DNA from: Frondihabitans sucicola
GTDB taxonomy: Bacteria; Actinomycetota; Actinomycetes; Actinomycetales; Microbacteriaceae
Assembly (NCBI RefSeq): GCF_030296615.1
Contig: NZ_AP027732.1
Span: forward strand, 2,170,001 to 2,234,000
Direction of reading: 5' to 3'
DNA: 64,000 nucleotides
Shown piece by piece: positions 1-10,251 of the stretch. The notes under the pieces are model-generated. The model had not been told where the DNA came from. It did no database searches and saw nothing but the letters and a program-made list of their open reading frames with translations. The position numbers and the translations under genes are program-made. How positions within the stretch are numbered: position 1 is the stretch's first letter; every line of letters starts with the position of its first letter.

Positions 1-191
1 TTGCCGTCGTTGACGCTCTCGACGATCTCGGCGGTGCCGGGGACCTCTTCGATGTTGACCTCGGTGAAGGCGATGCCGTCTTTGGTGAGCTGCTGCTTGA
101 GGCGGGCGCAGTAGCCGCACCAGCCGGTCGAGAACATGGTGATCGTTCCTTCGGCGGGAACGTACGCGGCAGCCGTGGAAGTCGTAGTCAT
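1..191 (-). CDS. Mycoredoxin/glutaredoxin-like protein (C-terminus outside window)
   Basis: A thiol-disulfide oxidoreductase of the glutaredoxin/mycoredoxin family, expected to reduce mixed disulfides of low-molecular-weight thiols (mycothiol in actinobacteria) in the cytoplasm. The visible 63 residues begin MTTTSTAAAY and carry the redox motif WCGYC near residue 24, then a typical alpha-1/beta-2 segment (LKQQLTKDGIAFTEVNIEE). The rest of the roughly 80-residue fold lies left of the window. The first 18 residues are longer than in many mycoredoxins, so the ATG at 136 (MFSTGWCGYC) is an alternative start. I prefer 191 because a TATTCT box sits 6 nt before it. It is divergent from the pyruvate dehydrogenase gene. 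Confidence 0.85.
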   Translation of the reverse strand, partial: MTTTSTAAAYVPAEGTITMFSTGWCGYCARLKQQLTKDGIAFTEVNIEEVPGTAEIVESVNDG

Positions 192-197
192 GTCACC

Positions 198-203
198 AGA
201 ATA
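198..203 (-). promoter_or_regulatory. -10 box TATTCT, likely leaderless start of the mycoredoxin gene
   Basis: TATTCT on the minus strand is 6 nt before the ATG, so transcription would begin at or next to the start codon. No Shine-Dalgarno sequence fits in the gap. Confidence 0.5.
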
Positions 204-275
204 CGTCGGGCCCCCGAGAGAAAACAGGGGAGTTGACTGGTCGTGGACACGATCCGCCGACCGAGAGGCCCACCC

Positions 276-2033
276 GTGGCAGAGACCATCGCCGACCAGC
301 TCATCTCCCAACTCCAGCAGGCGGGGGTGAAACGCATCTACGGGATCGTGGGCGACAGCCTCAACCCCGTGGTCGATGCCGTCCGCCGGACCGGCGGCTC
401 CGCCAAGGGCGGGATCGACTGGGTGCACGTGAGGCACGAGGAGGCCGCGGCCTTCATGGCCTCCGCCGACGCCCAGCTGACCGGCGAGTTGGCGGTGTGC
501 GCGGGATCCTGCGGGCCGGGCAATCTCCATCTCATCAACGGTCTCTACGATGCCCACCGCTCCGGTGGGCCCGTGCTGGCGATCGCCAGCCACATCCCGG
601 CCAAGCAGATCGGCATGTCGTACTTTCAAGAGACCCACCCCGACCGGCTGTTCACCGAGTGCTCCGGCTACTCCGAGTTGATCTCGACGGCCGAGCAGGC
701 GCCGCGCGTCGTCGCGAGCGCGATCCGCCACACGTTGGCCGGCGACGGCGTCAGCGTCATCACGCTCCCGGGCGACATCGCCGAGTTCGAGGCGGCCGGA
801 CACGTGCCCGCCTACGTCGCCACGCGGCCCGCGAGTCTCGAACCCGACCCCGGGGCGGTGCAGGATCTCGCGAAAGCCCTCAACGACGCGAAGACCGTCG
901 CGCTGTTCGTCGGAGCCGGGGCACACGGCTCGCACGATCTCGTCGTCGAGCTCGCCGACGTGCTCAAGGCGCCGGTGGGGCACTCGATGCGCGGCAAGGA
1001 CATCGTCCAGTACGACAATCCCTTCGACGTCGGCATGACCGGCCTGCTCGGCTACGGCGCCGCGCATGCCGGCATCCACGACGCCGACGTCATGCTCATG
1101 CTCGGCACCGACTTCCCGTACGAGCAGTTCCTGCCCGACGGCAAGAAAGTCGTCATCGCCCAGGTCGACGCGAACGCCGCCAACATCGGGCGACGGGCCG
1201 ACGTGCACGTTCCGGTGCACGGCGAGGTGGGCCCGACGATCCGGGCGCTGCTGCCGCTGCTCTCGCCGAAGAAGAGCCGCCGCTTTCTGGACGGGCTGCT
1301 CAAGAAGCACGAGAAACTGATGAACGGCGTGGTCGGGTCGTACACGAAGGACGCCACGAAGATCGTGCCGATCCACCCCGAGTTCGCGGCGTCGCTTCTC
1401 GACCAGGTCGCGTCCGACGACGCCGTGTTCACGGCCGACACCGGCATGTCGAACGTCTGGAGCGCCCGCTACATCACCCCGAACGGCAAGAGACGGATCA
1501 TCGGCTCCTACCTCCACGGGTCGATGGCCAACGCTCTGCCGCAGGCGATGGGCGCCGCCTACGCCTACCCCGGACGCCAGATCGTGTCGATGTCGGGCGA
1601 CGGAGGCCTGTCGATGCTGCTCGGCGAGCTCGTCACCGTGGCCGCTTACCAGATCCCGGTCAAGATCGTCGTTTTCAACAACTCGACGCTCGGACTGGTG
1701 AAGGTGGAGATGCTGGTCGCCGGGCTTCCCGACTTCGGGGTCGACGTGCCGAAGACCGACTACGCAGCGGTGGCCGCGGCCCTCGGGATCCACGCCGTCC
1801 ACGTCTCCGACCCTGCGAAGCTCGAGGAGTCCCTGCGCGAGGCGTTCGCCCACGACGGGCCGGCGTTGATCGACATCGAGACCGACCCGCGGGCGCTGTC
1901 CCTGCCGCCGACCATCACCGGTGCACAGGTCAAGGGGTTCGCGCTCGCGATGTCGAAGGTGGTCATGAACGGCGGGGCAGGGGAGGCCGTCGCCATGGCG
2001 CGGTCGAACCTGCGGAACGTGCCGCGCCCGTAG
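276..2033 (+). CDS. poxB: Pyruvate oxidase/dehydrogenase (quinone), thiamine-diphosphate enzyme
   Basis: A thiamine diphosphate and FAD dependent enzyme of the PoxB type, which decarboxylates pyruvate to acetate and CO2 and passes electrons to quinone at the membrane. The 585 residues show the three family domains: an N-terminal PYR domain with the catalytic glutamate in RHEEAAAF (about residue 55), a central FAD domain, and a C-terminal PP domain with the Mg-thiamine motif starting GDGG near residue 440 and ending in NN. I chose the GTG at 276 (VAETIADQL, usual family N-terminus) with GAGAGG 8 nt upstream. The in-frame GTG at 243 would add 11 residues. Other enzymes of the family (acetolactate synthase, oxalyl-CoA decarboxylase) fit less well. 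Confidence 0.85.
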   Translation: MAETIADQLISQLQQAGVKRIYGIVGDSLNPVVDAVRRTGGSAKGGIDWVHVRHEEAAAFMASADAQLTGELAVCAGSCGPGNLHLINGLYDAHRSGGPVLAIASHIPAKQIGMSYFQETHPDRLFTECSGYSELISTAEQAPRVVASAIRHTLAGDGVSVITLPGDIAEFEAAGHVPAYVATRPASLEPDPGAVQDLAKALNDAKTVALFVGAGAHGSHDLVVELADVLKAPVGHSMRGKDIVQYDNPFDVGMTGLLGYGAAHAGIHDADVMLMLGTDFPYEQFLPDGKKVVIAQVDANAANIGRRADVHVPVHGEVGPTIRALLPLLSPKKSRRFLDGLLKKHEKLMNGVVGSYTKDATKIVPIHPEFAASLLDQVASDDAVFTADTGMSNVWSARYITPNGKRRIIGSYLHGSMANALPQAMGAAYAYPGRQIVSMSGDGGLSMLLGELVTVAAYQIPVKIVVFNNSTLGLVKVEMLVAGLPDFGVDVPKTDYAAVAAALGIHAVHVSDPAKLEESLREAFAHDGPALIDIETDPRALSLPPTITGAQVKGFALAMSKVVMNGGAGEAVAMARSNLRNVPRP

Positions 2034-2092
2034 GGCTGCGCCCCTCCTGCGCCCTGCCCGCGTTCTGCCCGCCTCTGCCCGCCTCTTTCGCC

Positions 2093-2125
2093 CCGCCTGC
2101 GCTCCGCCTGCGCTCCGCCTACGCT
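2093..2125. repeat. Three tandem 11-bp units, CCGCCTGCGCT type
   Basis: Units start at 2093, 2104 and 2115; the third differs by one base (CCGCCTACGCT). They lie in a C/T-rich stretch after poxB, just before a palindromic element. No coding role is apparent. Confidence 0.7.
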
Positions 2126-2140
2126 CCGCTCTGCCTCCGC

Positions 2141-2221
2141 CGAAATCGAAGGGGATTCTCCGCCGCGCGACGACTTCATGCCGATCGGCGGGTGGTCGCG
2201 CGAAAATCCCCTTCGATTTCG
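2141..2221. repeat. Palindromic element, copy A (17-bp arms)
   Basis: Perfect 17-bp inverted repeat: CGAAATCGAAGGGGATT at 2141-2157 and its complement at 2205-2221, around a 47-nt GC-rich centre. The same arm core recurs at 31556-31634. The element fills the gap between the convergent poxB and maltokinase-like genes. It could act as a bidirectional terminator, although there is no clear T-run, or be a REP-like dispersed element. Confidence 0.75.
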
Positions 2222-2257
2222 GGAGGGTAGGCGGCAGGAGGGGAAGAGACGGCAGGA

Positions 2258-3610
<1,353 letters not shown>

Positions 3611-3616
3611 AGACGC

Positions 3617-3622
3617 ACCCTA
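3617..3622 (-). promoter_or_regulatory. -10 box TAGGGT before the maltokinase-like gene
   Basis: TAGGGT on the minus strand, 6 nt from the ATG at 3610, suggests a leaderless transcript. Confidence 0.5.
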
Positions 3623-3700
3623 CGCTTCGAGTCCACGGGGAGACGCGCCTCGACCCTGATCATTCTCCTTCCGTTTGCACGGTGGTCCCTGTGCTCCCGG

Positions 3701-3706
3701 TAGAAC
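3701..3706 (+). promoter_or_regulatory. Weak -10 box TAGAAC before the CYTH-CHAD gene
   Basis: TAGAAC is 6 nt before the ATG at 3713. The last base departs from the TANNNT consensus, so this is weaker than the other leaderless candidates. Confidence 0.35.
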
Positions 3707-3712
3707 AGACGT

Positions 3713-5245
3713 ATGAGCCCTGCCGAGAAGTCGAGCCGCACCGAACAGATCGAGATCGAGCGGAAGTACGACGTCGACGGGCTCGCGCAGGTGCCCGATC
3801 TCGCCGGGGTCGGCACCGTGGCCTCCTGCTCGCTGGCGGAGCCCGTCGCGTTGCGCGCCGTGTACTTCGACACCGCCGAGCAGGTGCTCCTCGCGAATCG
3901 CATCACGGTGAGGCGCCGCGAGGGTGGGCACGACGAGGGTTGGCACGTGAAGCTGCCGGGTGGCTCCGGCGCTCGCCGCGAGGTGCACGCGCCCCTCGGC
4001 GCCGACCCCGGCGAGCCGCTCCCCGCCGCCCTTCGCCGGGTGGTCGAGGTCGTGCTGCGCGGTCGGCCCCTCCACCCGGTGCTGGTGCTCGCGACGAAGC
4101 GCACCGTGACGCGGCTGCTCGACGTCGACGGCGACGAGCTGGCCGAGCTCGCCGATGACGAGGTGACGGCGACGGCACCCGCGGCCGAGTCGTCGCACTC
4201 CTGGCGCGAGTGGGAGGTGGAGCTGGCGCCGGGCGTCGCCCGATCCGACGGCGAAGCGCTCCTCGACGAGGTCGGCGATCGGCTGGAGCGCGCCGGGGCG
4301 TCCGCGTCCGCGTCGAAGTCGAAGCTGGCACGCGGGCTCGGCGAGCCGCTCCCGGGCGCGTTGACCCTTGTGCCCGCCGAGGTCGAGCCCGGGTCCGCGG
4401 CGGAGTTCGTCCTCGGCGGCGTGGGGCGCCTGGTCGACGATCTCAAAGCTCTCGACGCCGGGGTGCGCGACGGCGAAGCCGAGGCCGTGCACCGGTTCCG
4501 GACAACGATCCGGCGGCTCCGGAGCATCCTGCGGGTCTATCGCGGCGTCGTCGACTCGGAGTCGTCCGCCCTCCTCGGCGACGCGCTCGCCCGGGTCGGG
4601 CGTGCCGCCGGGTCGACCCGTGATCTCCAGGTGGCCGGCGACGAGCTCGACCTCGATCTGAACGCCGCGCCCGAGGGCTTCGTGGCCCACGAGACCGTCG
4701 GTCGACTCCGGGCGGGACTTCGCGAAGCCTCTCGCGAGGCCGGGCGCGACCTCGAGCGCGATCTCGACGACGCGAGCTACTTCGAGTTGCTCGACCGCCT
4801 CGACGTCCTGCTCGCCACCGAGCCGACCGGGCCGGCCGCCTCCGACGGGGCGACGAAATTCGCGGCAGCGCGTTTGGCGAAGGAGGCGAAGCGGGCTCGC
4901 CGGCGCGCCGAAGTCGCCACGGTCGCCTATCGCGAAACCGGCGACTGCGACCCGGCCGTGGTGCACTCCGCCCGCAAGGCCGCCAGGCGCCTGCGATACG
5001 CGATCGAGGCGCAGCGCGCGGCCGGCCTCAAGGGGGCGCTGTCGCCCAAGGCCTCACACGCGCTGCAGGACGCCCTCGGAGCAGCTCTCGACGCCGGCGC
5101 GGCTGCCGAGCGCTTCGTGGCGGCCGCCCACACGGCCCGCTGGGCCGGCGAGGACACCTTCGGCTACGGCGTGCTGGCCACTCTCGCGTCGGCCCGCCGC
5201 GACGCGGCACTGGCACGCCTGCCCAAGCTCGCCGAGAAGCTCTAG
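3713..5245 (+). CDS. CYTH-CHAD domain protein
   Basis: A 510-residue cytoplasmic protein with an N-terminal CYTH domain (triphosphate tunnel metalloenzyme fold) and a C-terminal CHAD domain. The CYTH signature ExExK appears as EIERK at residues 14-18, followed by Arg/Lys/Glu-rich strands to about residue 210. The CHAD part (about 220-505) is helical with conserved basic residues such as VHRFRTTIRRLRS and VHSARKAARRLRYA, which in this family bind polyphosphate. Known CYTH members hydrolyse inorganic triphosphate or make cAMP; which applies here cannot be told. No polyphosphate kinase or exopolyphosphatase is nearby. It is convergent with the DUF1697 gene, with only 1 nt between the stops. Confidence 0.85.
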   Translation: MSPAEKSSRTEQIEIERKYDVDGLAQVPDLAGVGTVASCSLAEPVALRAVYFDTAEQVLLANRITVRRREGGHDEGWHVKLPGGSGARREVHAPLGADPGEPLPAALRRVVEVVLRGRPLHPVLVLATKRTVTRLLDVDGDELAELADDEVTATAPAAESSHSWREWEVELAPGVARSDGEALLDEVGDRLERAGASASASKSKLARGLGEPLPGALTLVPAEVEPGSAAEFVLGGVGRLVDDLKALDAGVRDGEAEAVHRFRTTIRRLRSILRVYRGVVDSESSALLGDALARVGRAAGSTRDLQVAGDELDLDLNAAPEGFVAHETVGRLRAGLREASREAGRDLERDLDDASYFELLDRLDVLLATEPTGPAASDGATKFAAARLAKEAKRARRRAEVATVAYRETGDCDPAVVHSARKAARRLRYAIEAQRAAGLKGALSPKASHALQDALGAALDAGAAAERFVAAAHTARWAGEDTFGYGVLATLASARRDAALARLPKLAEKL

Positions 5246-5246
5246 C

Positions 5247-5789
5247 TCAGTCGGCGCGACGCTCCAGCAGCGCGACGATCTTCTGCACGGTGGCGTCGTT
5301 CCGGGCGGTGACGGGCGTTCCGAGCGTCTTCCAGAAAGACGCGGGAACGGGGCTCGCCAGCACACCGTTCGGGAGCCACTGGTAGACGGCGCGCGGGACG
5401 ACCTCGAGCTCTTCCTCGCCGAGCAGGTCGGCGTCGGGAACGGCGACGAGCGCAGGATCGAGGTCTTCCCCGGCGAACGCCACCCCGATGCGCTTCGGTT
5501 CGCGACCCTCGCCCCGCAGCGGGTTGGCGTCGGCCACCGAGCGGAACGTGGCCGCGTCGAGCAGCACGACCTCGCTGTCGACGCCCGTGGCTCCGTGCAC
5601 CGCTCGGCGGATCGTCGCCGCGTCGGGCTGGGCGTCCGCCCCCGCGGCGAAGACCACGTTGCCGCTGTTCAGCAGTGTCGCGACGTCGGTGAACCCGAGT
5701 CTGTCGAACACCGCTCGGAGGTCGGCCATCGCGATGCGTTTCGCCGGCCCGACGTTGATCCCGCGCAGCAACGCGACCCAGTCGCCCAC
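5247..5789 (-). CDS. DUF1697 family protein
   Basis: A 180-residue protein matching the DUF1697 family by its N-terminus (VALLRGINVGPAKRIAMADLR) and the LNSGNVVF segment. The biochemical function is unknown. The start is a GTG 10 nt after the oligopeptidase B stop on the same strand, so the two are probably co-transcribed. Confidence 0.75.
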   Translation of the reverse strand: MGDWVALLRGINVGPAKRIAMADLRAVFDRLGFTDVATLLNSGNVVFAAGADAQPDAATIRRAVHGATGVDSEVVLLDAATFRSVADANPLRGEGREPKRIGVAFAGEDLDPALVAVPDADLLGEEELEVVPRAVYQWLPNGVLASPVPASFWKTLGTPVTARNDATVQKIVALLERRAD

Positions 5790-5799
5790 GGCGCGACCG

Positions 5800-7964
5800 T
5801 CAGCTCTCGACCGGTGCCGGCGCGGCAGTCGTCTCGGCGTTCTCGGCGTCGGAGAGCCGGAGCACCTCGAGGATCCAGGCGATCTCGAAAGCCCGTTCGC
5901 GCCACGACTCGTAACGGCCCGAGACGCCGCCGTGGCCGGCCTGCATCTCGATCTTCAGTCGGACGGGAGCGCCGGCGTCGCGAAGGCGCGCGACCCACTT
6001 CGCCGGCTCGACGTAGAGCACCCGCGTGTCGTTGAGGCTGGTCACCGCCAGGATCTTCGGGTATGCCGACGCATCGTCGGCGACGTTCTCGTAGGGGGTG
6101 TAGGTCGCCATGTAGTCGTAGACCTCGGGATCGTGAAGAGGGTCGCCCCATTCGTCCCACTCGATGACGGTCAGCGGCAGGTCGGGATCGAGGATGCTGG
6201 TGAGCGCATCCACGAACGGCACGGCCGCCAGGATCCCGGCGAACCGGTCGGGCGCGAGATTGGTGATCGCGCCCATCAGCAGCCCGCCCGCGCTGCCGCC
6301 CTCCGCGACCAACCGCTGCGGCGTCGTCCGCCCGGACGCGATGAGGTGATCGGCCACCGCGACGAAGTCGGTGAAGGTGTTGCGCTTGGAGAGCGTCTTG
6401 CCGTTCTCGTACCAGTCGCGGCCCATTTCGCCACCGCCGCGCACGTGGGCCACGGCGAACACGACGCCGCGGTCGAGCAGCGACAGGCGCGCGACGCTGA
6501 AACCCGGGTCGATGCTGTGCTCGTAGGAGCCGTAGCCGTAGAGGTGGACGGGCGCAGGAGACCCCGGAGTCGCGAGCGACTTCTTCCAGACCAGCGACAC
6601 GGGCACGCGCGTGCCGTCTGGGGCTGTGGCCCACTCGCGGCTCTGGTCGTAGTCGGCGGGGAGTAGTCGCCGAGCACCGTCTGCTGCTTGAGCACGCGGC
6701 GCTCGCGGCTCGCGACGTCGAGATCGAGCACCGTCGACGGGGTGACGAACGACGTGAAGCCGAAGCGCGCGGTGGCCTGCGTGAACTCGGGGTTCGACGA
6801 CCAGCCCGCGGTGAACAGGGCTTCGTCGAAGCCGAGGATCTCGAGGTCGCCGAAGCCGGAACCGTCGCCCGGCAGCGCGATGAGGCCGATCTGCGAGAGG
6901 CCGTCGGCCCGGAAGTCGACCAGCAGGTGGCCGGCGAACGCCTCGACCGATTCGAGTCGGCGGTCGTCTCGGTGGGCGATGACGACGCGACGGTCGTCGC
7001 TGGCCTCGGGGCGGTCGGCCGGGACGTCGACGAGCTCGAACCCGGTCGCGCCCTCGTTGTGCAGGATCAGCAGGCGGTCGCTGCCATCGACGATCGCGTG
7101 GTCGATCTCGTATTCGACGCCGTCGCGGCGCGGCCAGACGACGCGGAACTCGCCGGTCGGGTCGGACGAGTCGAGCAGCCACGTCTCGCTGGTGATCTTC
7201 GAGCCGACCTCGATCAGAAGGTACTGCCGGCTGCGGGTGAGCCCCACTCCGATCCAGTAGCGGTCGTCGTCTTCGTGGAAGATGCTGACGTCGTCTGTCG
7301 ACGTGCCGACCTCGTGGCGCCAGATGGTGTCGGGACGCCAGGACTCGTCGACGGTCGGGTAGAAGAGGAACCGACCGGACGCATCGAACGTCGCGCCGGG
7401 GGCGGTCTCGGTGATGACGTCTCCCAGGTCGGAGCCCGTCGACAGGTCGCGGACGCGGAGGGTGTAGCGCTCGGCGCCCTCGAGGTCGACCGCGTAGGCG
7501 AGGAGCCGGCCGTCGGCCGAGACGTCGAAGCTGCCGAGCGAGAAGAAGTCGTGGCCCGCGGACTCGACGTTGCCGTCGAAGATGACCTGTTCGCCGGGAG
7601 CCTCGACTCCGGCCTCGATGGTGGGCGGGGTCCAGTCGTCGGCGCTCGTGATCGGCAACCGGCACTGGATGCCGTACTGCTTGCCCTCGGCCGTGCGCGA
7701 GTAGTACCAGTAACCGCCCTCGCGGGTCGGGACCCCGAGATCGGTCTCTTGGACACGACCCTTGATCTCTTCGAAGACCGTCTCGCGGAGGCCTTCGAGG
7801 TGCCGCGCCGTCAACTCGGTGTACGCGTTCTCCGCCTCGAGGTGGGCGATGACCTCGGGGTTCTCCTTCTCGCGGAGCCACTCGTAATCGTCGATGAACT
7901 CGCGGCCGTGGTGCGACCTGATCGAGGGTTTCTTCGCAGCGCGGGGTGCTTCCGGTAGTGCCAT
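5800..7964 (-). CDS. ptrB: Oligopeptidase B (S9 serine peptidase), frameshifted in this sequence
   Basis: A cytoplasmic prolyl-oligopeptidase family enzyme that cleaves short peptides, by type after basic residues. The N-terminal part is a beta-propeller (about residues 70-400). The C-terminal alpha/beta hydrolase has the nucleophile in GGSAGG near residue 556 and a histidine in QAGHGG near residue 675. The reading frame breaks at the G run 6658-6661. One extra base there restores the segment GDYSPADYDQSREW and gives about 720 residues, normal for the family. The start is supported by a TAGGCT box 6 nt upstream. It is followed closely by the DUF1697 gene. Confidence 0.85.
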
Positions 7965-7970
7965 GCGCCA

Positions 7971-7976
7971 AGCCTA
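7971..7976 (-). promoter_or_regulatory. -10 box TAGGCT before ptrB
   Basis: TAGGCT on the minus strand, 6 nt before the ATG at 7964; leaderless start likely. Confidence 0.5.
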
Positions 7977-8007
7977 GTGACGCCGACCGACAGGCGGGCT
8001 GGACGGA

Positions 8008-8259
8008 TCAGCGGTGACGCGACGGGGGTCCGCCGAAGGTGGGGTGCCTCGGGTACTCGTCGGAGGCGAGGTGCGTATCGTCGCCCTCGGCGTCGCGTTC
8101 GTCGTCGTCGCTCTCTCCGGTGCCGGCCTTCTCCACGCCGCTGACGGAGTGCACACCGGGCAGCGTGATGAGCCCGTCGACGTCCTTCCCCGAGAACGGC
8201 CCGGTGCCGTCTGCCCGGGCGGGGGCTGGGCCGGGGGCTGCTTCGTCACGCTCGGTCAT
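8008..8259 (-). CDS. Small acidic protein of unknown function
   Basis: An 83-residue frame starting MTERDEAAPG, rich in Asp, Glu, Gly and Pro. It has a short conserved-looking centre (DVDGLITLPGVHSVSGVEKA) and a charged tail. No membrane segment or known domain is visible. The start is supported by a TATCGT box 6 nt upstream. I do not recognise it. It could be a lineage-specific small protein. Confidence 0.5.
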   Translation of the reverse strand: MTERDEAAPGPAPARADGTGPFSGKDVDGLITLPGVHSVSGVEKAGTGESDDDERDAEGDDTHLASDEYPRHPTFGGPPSRHR

Positions 8260-8265
8260 GCCGCA

Positions 8266-8271
8266 ACGATA
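8266..8271 (-). promoter_or_regulatory. -10 box TATCGT before the small acidic protein
   Basis: TATCGT on the minus strand, 6 nt before the ATG at 8259. Confidence 0.45.
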
Positions 8272-8282
8272 CCGGCGAAGCG

Positions 8283-8816
8283 CTAGAGCCGCGGCTCGCC
8301 GATCTCGGTCGGCACCGCGAGGCCCGGGACGGTCGGGGCGAGCTCGGCGTTGCCGGGCTCGAGGTCGTCGACGCCGGTCGACCGGGCGGCCACGCGAGCG
8401 ACCGCGGCGCTGAGCCGGGCCTGCAACTGCATGAGGAAGAGCTGGTACCGGGCAGGATCCGCCTCGCTCGCGTCGAGGAACGCGTTGCAGGCCAGGGTCA
8501 TCGCGTCGAGGTCGGGCTGGGCGCCGGATCGCGGTACGAGGGCTCGTCTGGCCCGACGGATCTCGCCGCGCAGCGTCGAAGCGGAGTGTCTCGCCTTCTC
8601 GTACCCGGGGTCGAGGACGTCGGCTCGCGGCGACAGGCGAGGTTCGACGCGCCGCAGGATGCGACGGAAGTGGATCTCGTGAACGAGCTCGTTGAGAGCG
8701 GCGGCCTCGCGTCGGCGGTCGCCGATCCGCCCGGCGAGGAGGTTGCTGGCGAACGCCGCGCCCGAACCGAGGAAGGCGCCGACGGCGACGGTGACGAGCG
8801 TGCTCCAGAGGGTCAT
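8283..8816 (-). CDS. Hypothetical single-pass membrane protein
   Basis: A 177-residue protein with one N-terminal membrane segment (STLVTVAVGAFLGSGAAFAS, about residues 5-24) followed by a mainly helical, Arg/Glu-rich domain that may form a coiled coil. No catalytic motif is seen and I do not recognise the family. A TAGCCT box lies 6 nt before the ATG and overlaps the stop codon of the upstream gene, so it may have its own leaderless promoter. Confidence 0.6.
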   Translation of the reverse strand: MTLWSTLVTVAVGAFLGSGAAFASNLLAGRIGDRRREAAALNELVHEIHFRRILRRVEPRLSPRADVLDPGYEKARHSASTLRGEIRRARRALVPRSGAQPDLDAMTLACNAFLDASEADPARYQLFLMQLQARLSAAVARVAARSTGVDDLEPGNAELAPTVPGLAVPTEIGEPRL

Positions 8817-8822
8817 GCCGAC

Positions 8823-8828
8823 AGGCTA
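8823..8828 (-). promoter_or_regulatory. -10 box TAGCCT inside the end of the upstream gene
   Basis: TAGCCT on the minus strand, 6 nt before the ATG at 8816; it includes the stop codon of the 8826-9163 gene. Confidence 0.45.
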
Positions 8829-9163
8829 GAGCCGCCCGCCGACATCCTCCAGACGCGCCATCAACGACCACACGGCGCGCGACAGCTCAGGATGCCAGAG
8901 GGCGATCTCGCGCAGGAAGGCCAGCTCGTCCGTCAGCGATAGGCCGGTCGACAGCCCGGCGCCGGCATGACCGAAGAAGTCGGCCCGGAGGAGATGACGA
9001 CCTGCTCGTCGACGCTGGGGAGCTCGGGAATGACCTCCCACGGGTCCTCGCCGCCGCGACAGCGCAGCTCGATCAGGGTGCGGAGCTCGTCGTGGGCCTC
9101 GGCGCGCAGCACCTCGAGGCTGCGCCCGGCACCGCGGAACGACGGCCGGCGGGTCTCAGCCAC
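8826..9163 (-). CDS. Hypothetical helical protein, frameshifted in this sequence
   Basis: About 111 residues once one G is added at the run 8982-8983. The repaired junction reads VVISSGPDFFGHAGAG. The first part (SLEVLRAEAHDELRTLIELR) and the last (LTDELAFLREIALWHPELSR) look helical and soluble. The start is a GTG (MAETRRP), which has no clear ribosome site. No family is recognised. It lies upstream of the single-pass membrane protein on the same strand. Confidence 0.45.
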
Positions 9164-9244
9164 GGAAGAGGGGTCCGTTCGTCATTCCGAGAAGGGTACG
9201 CCTGGCATCCTGGACTCGTCGTTCATCGACACGAAGGAGCACAC

Positions 9245-9732
9245 GTGCACGAGAACCTCCGCCGCGTCTGCGTGGCCTACCTCTGCCGCGACCACGAGGG
9301 GCGCCGGCAGGTGCTGCTGGGTCGCAAGAAGCGCGGCCTCGGAACCGGGCGCTTCGTCGGCCTCGGGGGCAAGTTCGAGGACGGCGAGAGCGAGAGGGAG
9401 GCCGTCCTGCGCGAGATCGAGGAGGAGTCCGGCCTCGTGGTCGCGGAGGGGGACCTGGACCGCCGCGGCGATCTCTACTATCTCTTCCCCTTCGACCGGA
9501 CTGGAGCCAGCGCTCGACGGTGTTCGTCGTGACTCGCTGGTCGGGCGAGCCGTCCCCCAGTGACGAACTCGACCCGGTCTGGTTCGACCTCGAGAGCCTG
9601 CCGCTCGACGAGATGTGGGACGACGCGCGCCGATGGCTGCCCGGCGTGCTCGATGGGGGACAGGTCTCGCACGAGTTCGTTTTCGGCAGTGATCTGGCCA
9701 CCGTCGAGGACGACCGCCCGATACCCTCCTGA
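9245..9732 (+). CDS. Nudix hydrolase (MutT-like), frameshifted in this sequence
   Basis: A Nudix pyrophosphohydrolase, probably of the 8-oxo-(d)GTP/nucleotide-cleaning type. The Nudix box is visible as GGKFEDGESEREAVLREI followed by EEESG (about residues 36-60). The frame breaks at CC 9496-9497; one more C gives the continuous segment LFPFDPDWSQRSTVFVV and a protein of about 162 residues. The start is the GTG at 9245 with AAGGAG 6 nt upstream. The exact substrate cannot be told. The stop is shortly before a cluster of palindromes. Confidence 0.8.
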
Positions 9733-9750
9733 CCTGCATTTACCCGCGCT

Positions 9751-9837
9751 TGTACCCCGAACGGGTGGCACCACGAAAGGGGACGCGTCCAACCGATCTG
9801 ATCGGTAGTTTTGTGGCATGTCACCCGACGGGTGACA
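9751..9837. promoter_or_regulatory. Cluster of four palindromes upstream of a small membrane protein gene
   Basis: Four inverted repeats in 87 bp: an imperfect TGTACCCCGA/ACGGGTGGCA at 9751-9770; GGACGCGTCC at 9781-9790; ACCGATCTGATCGGT at 9792-9806; and TGTCACCCGACGGGTGACA, perfect over 19 bp, at 9819-9837. The first and last look like two versions of one site. They precede the gene at 9859 and could be repressor or activator sites. The binding protein is unknown. Confidence 0.55.
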
Positions 9838-9858
9838 AAGATCACTGCCGTAGGGAGC

Positions 9859-10164
9859 ATGATGACCGTCTTCGAGAGCCGCCTGTCGGACAATGTCCGC
9901 ATGATGGGGGATACGCGACGTACCCCGGGTATCTCGACCAATCAGGTCGGTTGGGTGGCCGCATTCGTCTGGCCCGCCGTGCTGACGGCGGTCGTCGCCG
10001 GCGCCCTCCTGGGGCCCTCCGGTCGCGTCCTGCTCTGGGTCGGCGTGGCCGGTGTCGTCGCCATGCTCATCCGTCAGGGAGGCAAGGTCGTCGCACGCCG
10101 CGTCCGCCAGGCCAACCTCATCATCGACAACGCACCCGGTTATCGCGAGAGCGTCGACGCCTGA
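9859..10164 (+). CDS. Small membrane protein of unknown function
   Basis: A 101-residue protein starting MMTVFESRLSDN. It has two hydrophobic stretches (AAFVWPAVLTAVVAGALL and GRVLLWVGVAGVVAMLI), so a two-helix membrane protein with a basic, partly amphipathic C-terminus. The ATG pair at 9859/9862 follows TAGGGAG. I do not recognise the family. The dense palindrome cluster upstream and the strong terminator downstream suggest a separately regulated single-gene unit. Confidence 0.65.
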   Translation: MMTVFESRLSDNVRMMGDTRRTPGISTNQVGWVAAFVWPAVLTAVVAGALLGPSGRVLLWVGVAGVVAMLIRQGGKVVARRVRQANLIIDNAPGYRESVDA

Positions 10165-10193
10165 GCCCAGGTCGCCGACCCGTCCGCACCGAC

Positions 10194-10233
10194 GAACGCA
10201 CCGCCCGGTTTCCCTGCCGGAGGCGGTGCGTTC
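10194..10233 (+). terminator. Intrinsic terminator
   Basis: A 12-bp stem (GAACGCACCGCC paired with GGCGGTGCGTTC), 16-nt loop, followed by GTCTTT. It lies between the small membrane protein and the convergent membrane protein gene and may serve both. Confidence 0.75.
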
Positions 10234-10251
10234 GTCTTTGGGCGTGTCGGC

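Noticed and set aside
2141..2221. Ordinary intrinsic terminator only
   Set aside because: The loop is 47 nt, there is no T-run, and the identical arm core recurs 29 kb away, so a repeat element is a better description.
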